Part shown: one piece after another, positions 8,201 to 18,400 of the stretch
Layout of the letters: every line of letters starts with the position of its first letter
Numbering within the stretch: the first letter of the stretch is position 1
Source: RGIG8244 sp045639325
GTDB taxonomy: Bacteria; Verrucomicrobiota; Lentisphaeria; Victivallales; UBA1829
DNA length: 64,000 bases
Direction of reading: 5' to 3'
NCBI GenBank assembly: GCA_045639325.1
Contig: JAZUCU010000055.1
Location: 6,423 to 70,422, forward strand
Notes under the pieces: generated by a model
What the model was told of the DNA's origin: nothing
The model's database searches: none
Seen by the model: the letters and a program-made list of their open reading frames with translations, nothing else
Position numbers and translations under genes: made by a program

Positions 8201-9502
8201 ATGACAAAAAATGATATTGCACAGATCAGCGACAACGCCATTACCGCAGTCGGTGATCATCTTATTGCCATATCCAAAGATATCTGGCAGCATCCGGAAA
8301 CCGGTTACCGGGAAGAACGCACCTCTGCTCTTTTGGCGGCAGAATTTGAGAAACTCGGCTTTCAGGTGAAAAAGGGCCTTGCCCTTACCGGATTCCGTGC
8401 GGATCTGGACAGTGGAAAGCCGGGCCCCGTTATTGCCATTTTCGGGGAAATGGATGCCCTGTTGATTCCCAGTCATCCGGAAGCCGTGGATGGCAAAGCC
8501 CATTCCTGCGGACATAATACAAGCGGCGTCAATATGCTCGGTGCGGCAATCGGTCTGAAAGCGGCAATGGAAACGGGCGAATTGTGCGGGAAAGTAGTCT
8601 TTATCGCCTCCCCGGCAGAAGAAGGGATCGAATTGGAATATCGTAAAAGCCTGATTGAACAGGGCAAAATTCAATACATTGCAGGCAAACCGCAGCTGAT
8701 TTCCGAAGGCGTTCTGGATGACGTTGATATTGCTTACATGCAGCATCTTTCCAGCCGTTACGGATTTAATGATCATAACGGTTCCGTATGCAAAAAGATC
8801 ATTTTCAAAGGAAAAAGCTGCCATGCCTCCAGACCGCAGGCAGGAATCAATGCATTGAACGGGATGAACCTTGCCCTTCATGCGCTGGGACTGCTCCGGG
8901 AATCCTACAGCAATTCGGATAAAATCCGCTTCCACGGGATCGTTTCCGAAGGTGGACAATCGGTCAATGTGATTCCGGATCATGTGGTGATGGAATACAT
9001 GCTCCGCGCCGAAACCGTAGAGGCACTGGTCGGGCTCAACAAACGGTTTGATAATGCCGTTCTCCATGCCGGATTGGCGGCGGAATGTGAAGTGGAAATT
9101 CAGACCGTTCATTACAGCATGCCGTTGTATGACGACCTTGATCTGGGGAAAGTTCATCAGGATGTTGCAGCACAAGTCGCACCCGGTGAATCTTTTGATT
9201 TCAACAGCACATTTTTCGCAAGCTGCACGGATATGGGCGATATCGGCACCGTTCTCCCCGCCATTCACGGCTATGTTCCCGGCATGACAGGAACCTCTCA
9301 CGGGAAAGATTATTACGTGGCGGATTATCATACGCCGATCATCACCGGATCCCGGATCAACGCCCGCATGGCAATCGAATTGCTGGCGGATGATGCGGCA
9401 ATCGGCAAAAAAATTGCAGCAAAGAAAGCTGCTCTCATGCCGATCAAAGAATATCTTTCTGTAATCAAATCACTGTCAAGTACAGTACAAGGAAAAATAT
9501 AA
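8201..9502 (+). CDS. M20-family amidohydrolase (AbgB/aminoacylase-like)
   Basis: A 433-residue zinc-dependent amidohydrolase of the M20D type. The N-terminal IWQHPETGYREERTS, the metal ligand segment HSCGHNTSG near residues 101-109, the catalytic acid pair in SPAEEGIE near 138 and a distal GTSHGKDYY His complete the binuclear site. Such enzymes remove acyl groups from amino acids or amino sugars, or cleave p-aminobenzoyl-glutamate. No signal peptide, so cytoplasmic. AAGGA lies 9 nt before the ATG, and the gene follows the secreted GH-like protein by 12 bp. In this operon removal of an N-acyl group from an imported glycan fragment would fit, but that is inference. Confidence 0.85.
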   Translation: MTKNDIAQISDNAITAVGDHLIAISKDIWQHPETGYREERTSALLAAEFEKLGFQVKKGLALTGFRADLDSGKPGPVIAIFGEMDALLIPSHPEAVDGKAHSCGHNTSGVNMLGAAIGLKAAMETGELCGKVVFIASPAEEGIELEYRKSLIEQGKIQYIAGKPQLISEGVLDDVDIAYMQHLSSRYGFNDHNGSVCKKIIFKGKSCHASRPQAGINALNGMNLALHALGLLRESYSNSDKIRFHGIVSEGGQSVNVIPDHVVMEYMLRAETVEALVGLNKRFDNAVLHAGLAAECEVEIQTVHYSMPLYDDLDLGKVHQDVAAQVAPGESFDFNSTFFASCTDMGDIGTVLPAIHGYVPGMTGTSHGKDYYVADYHTPIITGSRINARMAIELLADDAAIGKKIAAKKAALMPIKEYLSVIKSLSSTVQGKI

Positions 9503-9514
9503 GGTATTACAAAA

Positions 9515-10798
9515 ATGCAAGACGCAGACTATCAGAACAGAGTACGCTGGTTCAGAGATGCCAGATTCGGAATTTACGTTCACTTCGGGCTTTATTCCCT
9601 CCTCGGCAGAGGTGAATGGACTATGTATTCCGAACGGATCAATCCGGAGGAATATGCAAAACTGGCAAACGATTTTCTCCCCGAACCCGGTTGTGCAGAA
9701 GAATGGGCGGCAACTGCCAAAGCCGCCGGCGCAAATTATATGGTGTTGACAACACGTCATCACGAAGGTTTCTGTTTGTTCGACAGTAAAGTATCCGACT
9801 TTACCAGCGTAAAACTGGGCCCGAAACGGGACATCGTCCGCGAATATGTGGATGCCGCACGCAAAGTGGGGCTCCATGTCGGTTTTTATTATTCTCTGCT
9901 GGATTGGCGTTTCCCCGGGTACTTTGAGCCGGAAAAATACCCCGAATCCAAAGAAGCTCTCCTCAAACAGGTGCACGAACAGGTCCGGGAACTGATGACC
10001 AATTACGGCAAAATCGAAATTCTGGAATACGACGGCGGATGGGATGCCAGACTTCAGCGTGACCGCGCCGGCTGGTCCGAATTCTGGCGCGCAAAAGAAC
10101 TCAATGCCATGGTCCGCGAACTGCAGCCCGGAATCATTATCAATGACCGTTCCGGCGAAGATGAAGATATCGAAACACCGGAACAGGTAGTCCGCGCAGG
10201 AAAACGCCAGGCTTTGACCGAAAGCTGTATGTGTATCGGCGATTCCTGCGGCTGGGGTTATATCCGCTTCAATCCCAACTGGAAAACATCCGAACAGTTG
10301 TTACAGCATTTGATTCAGGCATCTCAGCTGGGCGGGAACTACCTGCTGAATATCGGACCCGATCCCAAAGGTCATATCCGCAATGAAGAACTGGAACGTC
10401 TCCAGGCTCTCGGCAGATGGCTTTCCATTCACGGAGAAGCCGTATACGGCGCAGAACGCTGCAATCTGATCGGTGCTTCCGAACCCGGACTTGTCGACTT
10501 GAATCTGCAGGGTCCGTTCACACGGAAAGGCAATAACGCTTACTGGTGCATTTTCCGCTGGCCCGGAAAAGTTGCCACCGCTGTCAACGTGGGAACAAGA
10601 CCGCTGCGCGTGACCCTGCTGGAAAGCGGCAAGGAATATCCCTTTGATTGGAATGAGGATACCGGCAAGCTGATGATCCGTGAACTGCCTGCACTGCCGC
10701 CGGATGCCTTGTGTTCCGTGCTGAAGATTGAATTTGAAAGTGTTCCGCAGCGGAAAGCAGAACCCGATCTGGCAGCCTGGCTGTTTCAGAAGAATTGA
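9515..10798 (+). CDS. Alpha-L-fucosidase, glycoside hydrolase family 29
   Basis: A 427-residue GH29 enzyme releasing L-fucose from fucosylated glycans. The family pattern is clear: RWFRDARFGIYVHFGLYS at the N-terminus, YMVLTTRHHEGFCLFDS near 75-91, GFYYSLLDW near 123-131, and EYDGGWD with the expected nucleophile Asp at about 173. It is shorter than secreted GH29 enzymes and has no signal peptide, so it should act on imported oligosaccharides in the cytoplasm. The ribosome site AAGG lies about 10 nt before the ATG, 12 bp after the M20 gene. A C-terminal beta-sandwich domain (residues 330-420) is present but short. Confidence 0.92.
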   Translation: MQDADYQNRVRWFRDARFGIYVHFGLYSLLGRGEWTMYSERINPEEYAKLANDFLPEPGCAEEWAATAKAAGANYMVLTTRHHEGFCLFDSKVSDFTSVKLGPKRDIVREYVDAARKVGLHVGFYYSLLDWRFPGYFEPEKYPESKEALLKQVHEQVRELMTNYGKIEILEYDGGWDARLQRDRAGWSEFWRAKELNAMVRELQPGIIINDRSGEDEDIETPEQVVRAGKRQALTESCMCIGDSCGWGYIRFNPNWKTSEQLLQHLIQASQLGGNYLLNIGPDPKGHIRNEELERLQALGRWLSIHGEAVYGAERCNLIGASEPGLVDLNLQGPFTRKGNNAYWCIFRWPGKVATAVNVGTRPLRVTLLESGKEYPFDWNEDTGKLMIRELPALPPDALCSVLKIEFESVPQRKAEPDLAAWLFQKN

Positions 10799-10828
10799 AA
10801 AGAATAACCATCAACCAGGAGAATATAC

Positions 10829-11683
10829 ATGGAAAACTTTGACGCAAAAGCAGCCGCAGAAGATTTGCAGAAATATGTAAAACAGTATGACCGCGATCAC
10901 AGTATTGCGGATCTCACCCCCACTTTCTGCGAATTGTTTGGCATTGAAAAACCCGAAACCTGCGTTGCCACACCCATTGCAAGCGTTGTCGATCACGCCG
11001 GACACATCATGGATGGTATCGGCAAAACAAAAAAAGCCGTTCTTTTCTGCGCTGATGCCTGTGCCGATGTGCAGAATCAATACCGTCCGGATGTATTCGA
11101 ACGCATCAAAGCAGTCGCCGGAATTCAGGTCAAATCCGTCGCCGTCATGCCCAGCGTAACACCGGTCTGTTACGGTTCCATCTTCACCGGCACACCGCCG
11201 TCTGTTCACGGAATCAAGAAATACGAACGTCCGGTTCTGGAAGTTCCCACCCTCTTTGACTCCATGGCAAATGCAGGCTTGAATGTGGCGATCGTCTCCT
11301 ACAATCATTGCAGTATCGACCTGATTTTCCGTCAGCGGAAAGTTGATTACTATTCCTTCAGAACGGATGAAATGGCATTCCAGAGAACACTGCAGCTGAT
11401 CAAAGAAGACAGCTATGACGTGATTGTCTGCTACATGACCGGTTACGATTCCGTAGCGCACAAAACCGGCGTGGATTCCCCGGAATCCAAAGAACAGCTG
11501 GGCCTTGCCGCAGAACGTTTTGAAGCCATTTCCGCCGCTATGGATGAGTATTGGAAAGATTACCACCGGGTATTGACCTTTGTCCCCGACCACGGTCAGC
11601 ATCCTGTTGCACCGACACAGGGCAGCCATGGCGAAAACTGTGCGGAAGATATGCTGGTCAGCCATTATTACAGTATCCGCTGA
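10829..11683 (+). CDS. Alkaline-phosphatase-superfamily phosphodiesterase/nucleotide pyrophosphatase-like protein
   Basis: A 284-residue protein with the fold signature of type I phosphodiesterases. VTPVCYGSIFTGTPPSVHGI near 111-130 provides the Thr/Ser nucleophile region, YMTGYDSVAHKTG the metal-binding Asp/His, and VPDHGQHPVAPTQGSHGEN the C-terminal metal ligands. No signal peptide, so likely cytoplasmic. AGGAGA lies 6 nt before the ATG, and the gene is the last of the operon (30 bp after the fucosidase), followed by a terminator. The substrate is unknown; a phosphate or sulfate ester on the sugar handled by this operon is possible. Confidence 0.82.
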   Translation: MENFDAKAAAEDLQKYVKQYDRDHSIADLTPTFCELFGIEKPETCVATPIASVVDHAGHIMDGIGKTKKAVLFCADACADVQNQYRPDVFERIKAVAGIQVKSVAVMPSVTPVCYGSIFTGTPPSVHGIKKYERPVLEVPTLFDSMANAGLNVAIVSYNHCSIDLIFRQRKVDYYSFRTDEMAFQRTLQLIKEDSYDVIVCYMTGYDSVAHKTGVDSPESKEQLGLAAERFEAISAAMDEYWKDYHRVLTFVPDHGQHPVAPTQGSHGENCAEDMLVSHYYSIR

Positions 11684-11714
11684 TACGGTTTTGATGAAAA
11701 GCTGAAGATAAAAA

Positions 11715-11749
11715 AAGACTGTCTGTTTTCGCAGACAGTCTTATTTTTT
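11715..11749. terminator. Bidirectional rho-independent terminator
   Basis: An 11-bp perfect stem, AAGACTGTCTG at 11715-11725 and CAGACAGTCTT at 11732-11742, closes a 6-nt loop and is bounded by a T run on the right (ATTTTTT) and an A run on the left. It lies between the stop of the plus-strand operon (11683) and the stop of the convergent protease gene (11771), so it can end both transcripts. Confidence 0.9.
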
Positions 11750-11770
11750 GTATACGGGACAACTCTTTAA

Positions 11771-14326
11771 TCAGAATTCATATTCTTCCGGCGAGACAAC
11801 GATCTTGCGGACATCGGGCTGAGAGAAGAGTTTCCGCACAAAACGGTTGAGTTTCTTCAAATCTGCCGTTTCCACTTCTTTTCTGATCTTATCCACCATA
11901 TCAGCAGGGAATCCAAGATAATACTTGGCAGAACATGCCGCCGCATAACGGGCTACATCCTGATAAATGGTTGAAAGATTATACAACGCAGCAACTTTTG
12001 CATTGTCAAATTCTTCCTGCGTCAAACCTTTTGTTGCAAGACGGTTCCGTTCTTCTTCAAATTTTTCCAGAACACGTCCCACCGTGGCAGGTGCCGTACC
12101 GGCGAAAAAGTCCATGTGTCCGCCCGTCAGATTCTGGGATGTCCGGAAAGATGTGTAATAAGCCAATCCTTCTTTTTCACGGACCGATTTGAACAGAGCC
12201 GATGACATACCAGTCAGGGCATTCCGCAACAAATCCATCGGGACCTGTCCATCGGCATCCGTCATTGCGGGACAGGGCAGAGACATAACGGGTACTGCCT
12301 GTTCCCGCTTGAGCACCAGAGATTTCTGCTGTGTGCCGCCCTGGGGCAAATTGGGAATGAGTACTGCAGCTTTTTCGGACCAGGGAATTTCTTTCTCCAG
12401 TCGTGCCAAAGTCTGCTGCGCTTCTTCAGGCGCAACGGCTCCGAAGACTGTGATACATGCTCCCGGAGCGGTGAGAATGGTCTGTTTCATGAATTTACGC
12501 AGGCTTTTCTCGTCCGCTTCTTTCAGAGATTTGATCAGGACATCATAGCCGAAACCGACGGGAGAACCTTTCTGATAAGACAGTTGATCCACCAGCATGA
12601 ATGCCGCTTTACGGGGATCCTGACGATCCGATTCCAATGTCTGAATCAGGGAATTCCGATCCCGGTCAAAGGCATCGGCAGGGAATGTCGGCTTGGCAAG
12701 CATTGCAATGAGAAGTCCGAGGGCTTCATCAAAATTTTCACGCAGACATTCCAGATTCAGAATCAGGCTGTTGACACCGGAAATCACATCCAGGCGGATG
12801 GAATGGCGGTCGAGTGCCCAGGCAAATTCTTCTTCGGTCATTCCTGCCGCACCGGAGAAAATGCAATCGGTAAGCAGATCGGAATAAGCCGCTGTTTTTT
12901 CCGTTTCATAATGTTCGCCGCCGCGGAGACAGAGGCAGACACCGGCAAAGGGTGATTCCATATCCGGCACGTACAAGGTCTTCTGACCGGCAGGGAGCTG
13001 ACCCGGTTCTGCATGATAGGCACTGTCCTGTTTCACTGTTTTCTTCGCTTTACGGACTTTTTTCTCCGGCATCATACGGATTTCGGTGACTGTATCGGGA
13101 TTCAGATAACGTTCCGCCGCCTGACGGATGCTTTCCGGCGTAAGATTCCGGATGATATCGCAATAACGGTCAAGGGGATCCGGAGAACCGAAATTCAGGA
13201 CCGATTGACCGATGGCAGTTGCCGCCGCCGTTGTAGAGCGGAAAATGGAAAGATGAGATGTCCGCATACTGTAAACGGTGCGGTCCAGCTCTTCTGCTGT
13301 GACGCCGTGTTTCACAATATCGTCGATACATTTCAACATTCCGGCGCAGGATTTCTCTGCATTTTCCGGTGTGGAATCGGTGCAGAGACACATAATACCG
13401 GTCTGCGTTGTTTTGTACAGGAATGCGCCGGTATCGATCACAATGGGCTTGCGGACACGCAGATCTGTCACCAGACGGGAACTGTCAAAGCCTCCGAGAA
13501 TGGAGCTCAATGCTTCCAATGCGGGAATGTCACTGTGACCTGCTCCCGGCGTGATGTATCCGAGTGCACAACGTGCCATGCTGTCGGGGAAAGTGCGGGT
13601 CAGACGGACGGGGAAAATACCCGGCTGATCAGGAATCAGGCACGGTTCATGCAAATCCGTATTCTTCCATCCGCCGAGGAGCTCATTGATATACGCCGTG
13701 ACTTCCTGCGGTTCCACATCGCCTGCAATGACGACGTATGCCCGGCGCGGGGAATAGCGTTTGTTATAATACCGGGTCATCATTTCCCGGTCGACTTTCT
13801 CAATTCCTTCCTGAAGTCCGATAACGGGATAACGCATGGGGAAAGTGCGGAAGCGGTTGGAAATCAGCGTTTCAAAGAGAACAGAATCGGGATTGTCATT
13901 GCGCATGGCACATTCCCGGAGGATCACGCCTTTTTCTTTCTGGAAAGCGTCTTCGGGGAAAAGGGGCTGACTGACCATATCGCAAAGCATATCAGCGAGC
14001 TGTTTCCATGTGGAGGAGGGCCCTTCCATGTAATACGCGGTATGATTGTAGGAAGTCCACGCATTCAACTTTGCGCCGAGCATGGTGGCACGGTCGGAAA
14101 TTTCCGTTTTTCCGGGGAACTTTTCTGTTCCGGAGAAAAGCATGTGTTCCAGGAAGTGGGACAACCCGCAGCCCAGGTATTCTTCTTCATGAATACTGCC
14201 GGTTTCCACCCAGATTTGAGCAGTGACAACAGGTGCCCGGTGATTCGGCGCGACATAAATACGTAATCCGTTACCAAGCGTAACAGAAGTGATCTGATCA
14301 GCAATAAGGGGTTTCTTTATCTTCAT
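11771..14326 (-). CDS. M16-family (insulinase/pitrilysin-like) zinc metalloprotease
   Basis: An 851-residue two-lobe protease. The inverted zinc motif HFLEH is at 57-61 and the third ligand Glu at 138 lies 76 residues later, exactly the family spacing. The C-terminal half (from about 440) repeats the fold without a zinc site, as in PqqL/YmxG-type enzymes. There is no signal peptide, so it is probably cytoplasmic or exported by an unseen route. M16 enzymes degrade short peptides. The gene is a single unit, convergent with the fucosidase operon and divergent from the methyltransferase. GAGGAG lies about 6 nt before the ATG. Confidence 0.93.
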   Translation of the reverse strand: MKIKKPLIADQITSVTLGNGLRIYVAPNHRAPVVTAQIWVETGSIHEEEYLGCGLSHFLEHMLFSGTEKFPGKTEISDRATMLGAKLNAWTSYNHTAYYMEGPSSTWKQLADMLCDMVSQPLFPEDAFQKEKGVILRECAMRNDNPDSVLFETLISNRFRTFPMRYPVIGLQEGIEKVDREMMTRYYNKRYSPRRAYVVIAGDVEPQEVTAYINELLGGWKNTDLHEPCLIPDQPGIFPVRLTRTFPDSMARCALGYITPGAGHSDIPALEALSSILGGFDSSRLVTDLRVRKPIVIDTGAFLYKTTQTGIMCLCTDSTPENAEKSCAGMLKCIDDIVKHGVTAEELDRTVYSMRTSHLSIFRSTTAAATAIGQSVLNFGSPDPLDRYCDIIRNLTPESIRQAAERYLNPDTVTEIRMMPEKKVRKAKKTVKQDSAYHAEPGQLPAGQKTLYVPDMESPFAGVCLCLRGGEHYETEKTAAYSDLLTDCIFSGAAGMTEEEFAWALDRHSIRLDVISGVNSLILNLECLRENFDEALGLLIAMLAKPTFPADAFDRDRNSLIQTLESDRQDPRKAAFMLVDQLSYQKGSPVGFGYDVLIKSLKEADEKSLRKFMKQTILTAPGACITVFGAVAPEEAQQTLARLEKEIPWSEKAAVLIPNLPQGGTQQKSLVLKREQAVPVMSLPCPAMTDADGQVPMDLLRNALTGMSSALFKSVREKEGLAYYTSFRTSQNLTGGHMDFFAGTAPATVGRVLEKFEEERNRLATKGLTQEEFDNAKVAALYNLSTIYQDVARYAAACSAKYYLGFPADMVDKIRKEVETADLKKLNRFVRKLFSQPDVRKIVVSPEEYEF

Positions 14327-14411
14327 CTCAACTCCTCACAATTATATATTTTTAAACTTCGCCTTACCATACATTCAAAATTGCCGATTGCAACCCCGGC
14401 AGATAAAAAAT

Positions 14412-14428
14412 ATGCAAATTATTTGCAT
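14412..14428. promoter_or_regulatory. 17-bp perfect palindrome between divergent protease and methyltransferase genes
   Basis: ATGCAAAT at 14412-14419 and ATTTGCAT at 14421-14428 form an 8-bp inverted repeat around one base, 55 bp before the methyltransferase ATG. Symmetry and position suit a dimeric repressor or autoregulatory binding site. No T run follows, so it is not a terminator. Confidence 0.5.
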
Positions 14429-14482
14429 TTTCACGCCATTCATGTATATTACTCCAAACTAACCGGGATAACGGAAATCATT

Positions 14483-15433
14483 ATGAAAAAATCATCAACA
14501 CGTGCCGGACGGAACCGGACTCTGACTCTGACAGAAGTCGAAAAAAAACAATACGCGAAACAACTGATCTTTCCATCCAGAAAGATGAGGCTTTCCCGGT
14601 TTCAGGATAAAATTCTGTGTGGTGATTTTTTGCAAATTATTGATTTCATGCCGGATGCATTTGTGGATCTCCTCATTCTCGACCCGCCGTACAATCTGGA
14701 TAAAAATTTCAACGGCAGCAAGTTCTCCGCCATGTCCAATGAGGAATATGTGCAATATCTGGATTCCTGGTTCCCGAAACTGCTGCGTCTGCTCAAACCC
14801 GGAGCATCCGTTTATCTCTGCGGCGATTGGAAATGTTCCGCCGCCGGATATCTGGTCATGAGCAAATATCTGACCATCCGCAACCGCATTATCTGGCAGC
14901 GGGAAAAAGGCAGAGGCGCATTGCATAACTGGAAGAATTGCAGCGAAGATATCTGGTTCGGCACGCTGGGCGATGATTATTATTTCAACGTGGAAGCCGT
15001 GAAAATGAAACGGAAAGTCATTGCCCCCTATAAGGAAGCGGGCAAACCGAAAGACTGGGAGGAATCCGGCGAAGGCAAATACCGTTTGACATATCCCTCC
15101 AACTTCTGGGATGATATTTCCGTACCTTACTGGTCGATGCCGGAAAATACGGATCATCCCACACAGAAACCGGAAAAATTACTGGCAAAACTGATCCTCG
15201 CCAGTTCCAAACCCGGCGATTTTGTATTCGATCCTTTCAGTGGAAGCGGAACAACCGCCGTCACAGCCAAAAAACTGGGACGTCATTTTGCGGGAATCGA
15301 GATCGATCCGGAATATTGCTGCTGGGCATTGGCGCGTCTGGAAAGAGCGGAAACATCATCTGCCATTCAGGGGTACACCGACGGCGTTTTCTGGGAACGG
15401 AATTCCCTCGCCGAACAGAACAGAAAAAAGTGA
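14483..15433 (+). CDS. Orphan site-specific DNA methyltransferase (N6_N4_Mtase family, beta class)
   Basis: A 316-residue methyltransferase. Motif IV DPPYN is near residue 65 and precedes the target-recognition region; HPTQKPEKL follows and the AdoMet motif FDPFSGSGTTAVTA lies near 246-259, giving the beta-class order. DPPY plus HPTQKP points to N6-adenine methylation. No restriction endonuclease gene adjoins it, so it is either a regulatory methylase or a solitary remnant. It lacks the extra C-terminal domain of CcrM. I chose the ATG at 14483 (MKKSSTRAG); the frame stays open 34 codons upstream only through a TTG. The N-terminus is Lys/Arg-rich. Confidence 0.88.
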   Translation: MKKSSTRAGRNRTLTLTEVEKKQYAKQLIFPSRKMRLSRFQDKILCGDFLQIIDFMPDAFVDLLILDPPYNLDKNFNGSKFSAMSNEEYVQYLDSWFPKLLRLLKPGASVYLCGDWKCSAAGYLVMSKYLTIRNRIIWQREKGRGALHNWKNCSEDIWFGTLGDDYYFNVEAVKMKRKVIAPYKEAGKPKDWEESGEGKYRLTYPSNFWDDISVPYWSMPENTDHPTQKPEKLLAKLILASSKPGDFVFDPFSGSGTTAVTAKKLGRHFAGIEIDPEYCCWALARLERAETSSAIQGYTDGVFWERNSLAEQNRKK

Positions 15434-15464
15434 TCCGGAAAGAAAATTCCGGATCACATGATAA

Positions 15465-18400
15465 TCATTTTTCATTGATTCCGATGCAGATAAAATGATG
15501 TCCCTTCAACACTTTCTCCTGCAGATCGGCAAGGGAAAGTTTTTTGTGTGTAAAGAGATCCGTCAATTCTGCTTTGTCCTTATCCATACCCAGCTTTTTC
15601 CAATCAACATCCAATGCCAGTTTCTGACTTGCACGTTTGGAATTGGCTGCAATCAAGACCGCTTTGTACGGTGATTTTTTCTTCCAGGAATAACGGGAAC
15701 AATAAACGCCCGGAGTCCGGGATGTCACTGCGCCATCCGTCCAATACGGGTGGAACACGCCATTCGCCAGATCTGCGGCCTTTTTGACCTTTCGATATTC
15801 GGTTATCAACGTTCCGCCCCAGGTACCCGGCATAATTTCCACATTGTGCAGCAACGCGGGGGCAATGGCACGGATACCGTATTCCCGGCTGAGAATTTCC
15901 TTCTTCTGTTTGGCTAGAGAGGGAACCAGCGCAACAACACGGCACAGCTGGATGATTTCATAAATCCCGGCACCGCGAATCTCTGCATTGTAAGCGCACT
16001 GATATTCTTCCAGCGGAATGCCTTCAAAATAGAAATAACCGGGATTTTCCGAACATCCGGTAAAGTACCGTTCGCCCGGAATCCAGTAATCGCTGAAGCC
16101 ATGCACAAAGGGATAGAAGAAGTTATGTGCATGGTTCAACAGACCCATATTGTGTTTCTTATGGAGTTTATAAATCGCCATCAGGTATTTACGCTGCCCC
16201 AATGCAATGGATTTGCGGCTCTGTTTGCCGAATGCATCCACAAATCCGCAGCCATGCAGCGGGTTCGTGCAGCTCCGGGCGTGGCAGATGTCATAATACA
16301 ATCCGCCCAGATCCGGGTGATTATTCAGGAACTTTGCGGTCCGCTGAATGTAAAGATCTTTTGCACGGGTCATGGGGCAGAAGGGGACAAGGGAAATACT
16401 TTTGCCGTCGGGGTCGGTAAAGCTGTTCCAGAGAATCGGGGGAGTCAGGAGCCATTCCTGTTCCAGATACGGGAATTCTTTTTCACAGCTTGCCATGTGG
16501 ACCGGCATGGTATAAATACACAACCGGGCATTTCTTGTCTTTTTCAGATCACGGATAAATTCACTCATTCCGACGTCGCTGACCGGTTCCATTGTGGTCA
16601 AACACCGGATGGCACTGCCTGCTTTGGGATTGGTTGCGTATTCATAATTCACATGGTGATTGGTCCCGTAATGGCCGAACCCGGTTTCCACCGATTTCCA
16701 ATCGGCAGGCGGACGTTTTGCCGGTGTTGCCTGGAACATCATGGTATAACGGGCAGTTTTCTTCAATTCCGCCGGACGGGATATCATATTGACGCGGACT
16801 GTAGTCTGCTGATTGTTCCGGGTAAGCAACACCTGTTTTTCGTCGGTCGCATTAACAAAGTTGCCATCGGATTCGCACCACCAGGCAAGGCCTTTTTCGG
16901 GTCCGGTGAGCCAGATCAGAGCACTGTCTTCATCCGGCGTATAACGCAGGCGCATGGAATTGCCTTTCCAGGCCTTGTAATAGGGCGTCATGAGATATTT
17001 TGCGTGATTGGCAGGAACACTCCAGGTCAGGTTGAAATTTTGAATTTTAAGCATATTCTGCGGGATTAAATCCATATTCCAGGCATACATGCCGTCAAAC
17101 CACAATTCGCCGCGGAATACAAGCCGGGCACCGGAAATGCTGCCATCCGCCGTCACCACGACATGATCCGGATGTTTCTGTGTGATTTTCAGATTTTTCC
17201 AGCTGAATTTCTTGCTGTCAAGCACCAGTTCCGGCGCAGCAGTAAGAACTTTTTCTCCCCGGGATGTGATTTCCACCGGGAAGGGTGAAGTCTGGAAAAC
17301 GTAACTCCGATCCAGCACGCGGACCGTTTTATCTTTGATTGTGACGGGGATCCAGGGTGCCGGAATCGAATGATCGTTTTCCGAAAGCAGCGGGACTTTA
17401 TCAAGATCGGGGATAAAAATCTCTTTTTCCGCCGCATAAGCAGAATTGTCGAGAGTCACTTTCACGGTATAAGTTTTTCCGCCGCATAAGTCAGCGGGGA
17501 ACGGCAGGATCACGTTTGCCCGTCTTTTCTGAACGGTAAAATCTTTGCTGACCAGAATTTTTTTCTGATCCATCAACACTGCTTTGCCCGTCTTGTATTC
17601 CGGCAGGAAAACACTGATTGCCAATTGGAACTGTTTTTTCACAGGATAAGAAAGCAGGTCAAAGGTCAAACTCTCCTTGACTTCTCCCGGGCAAGCATAT
17701 TTGTATACGGTTTTACCGGATGCATCTTTGGCTTCCAGCAGCATATCGAAACTGCCGGGGGAGAGCTTTTTGCGGAAGCGGAGAACAGTTCCATTGCCTT
17801 TCTCCTGAACTTTTCCCTGCGCGGAATTGATATCCAGCGTTGCAGCAAGTTTTTTCCCGGCAGTAAGCTGAAGATCGGCATCCCCTGCTTCCAAGGGTTT
17901 GAGAGAAGTAAAACGGATTCCATCTTTTGCATCTCCGAGTATTACAGTACCCGCATGTTTTTTGGAAGAGAACGGAATAAATTGAGGCAGCCAGCTCCAG
18001 GAATGATAAAATGGCGTTGTCCCGTTATACACCGTACAGCCGAAATTGGCAGAAAAAGAGGTATCGGTAATCCCCTGCTCCGTAAAAGGCAATTCCGCTT
18101 CCATACTCCAGAAATCTTTACCGCGGAAGGAGGCGGCACGGATGGAACTGTTCCACTGTACTTTGCCGTCACACGCATCATAAACGGCACCGGAGGGCGT
18201 AATGATATACTGACGGGATTTGCCGTCTTTGCCGTGAATATGAATTTCCATGCCGTCATCCTGCCACAAATCGCCATCCCGTTTCACCCGGGAATAACGG
18301 GTTGCCGGAGTTTTGCATCTGCCTGCAACATAGAGAGATTTGCCGTTATGTGCAAGATAAAATTCTGCGCCGGTGTTTTTCGGATCTTTGATCTGAGGCG

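Noticed and set aside
7163..9331. Long minus-strand open frame of 722 codons opposite the GH-like and M20 genes
   Set aside because: It is antisense to two well-supported genes, has no recognisable domain or ribosome site and shows the odd composition (His, Phe and Ile rich) of a shadow frame.
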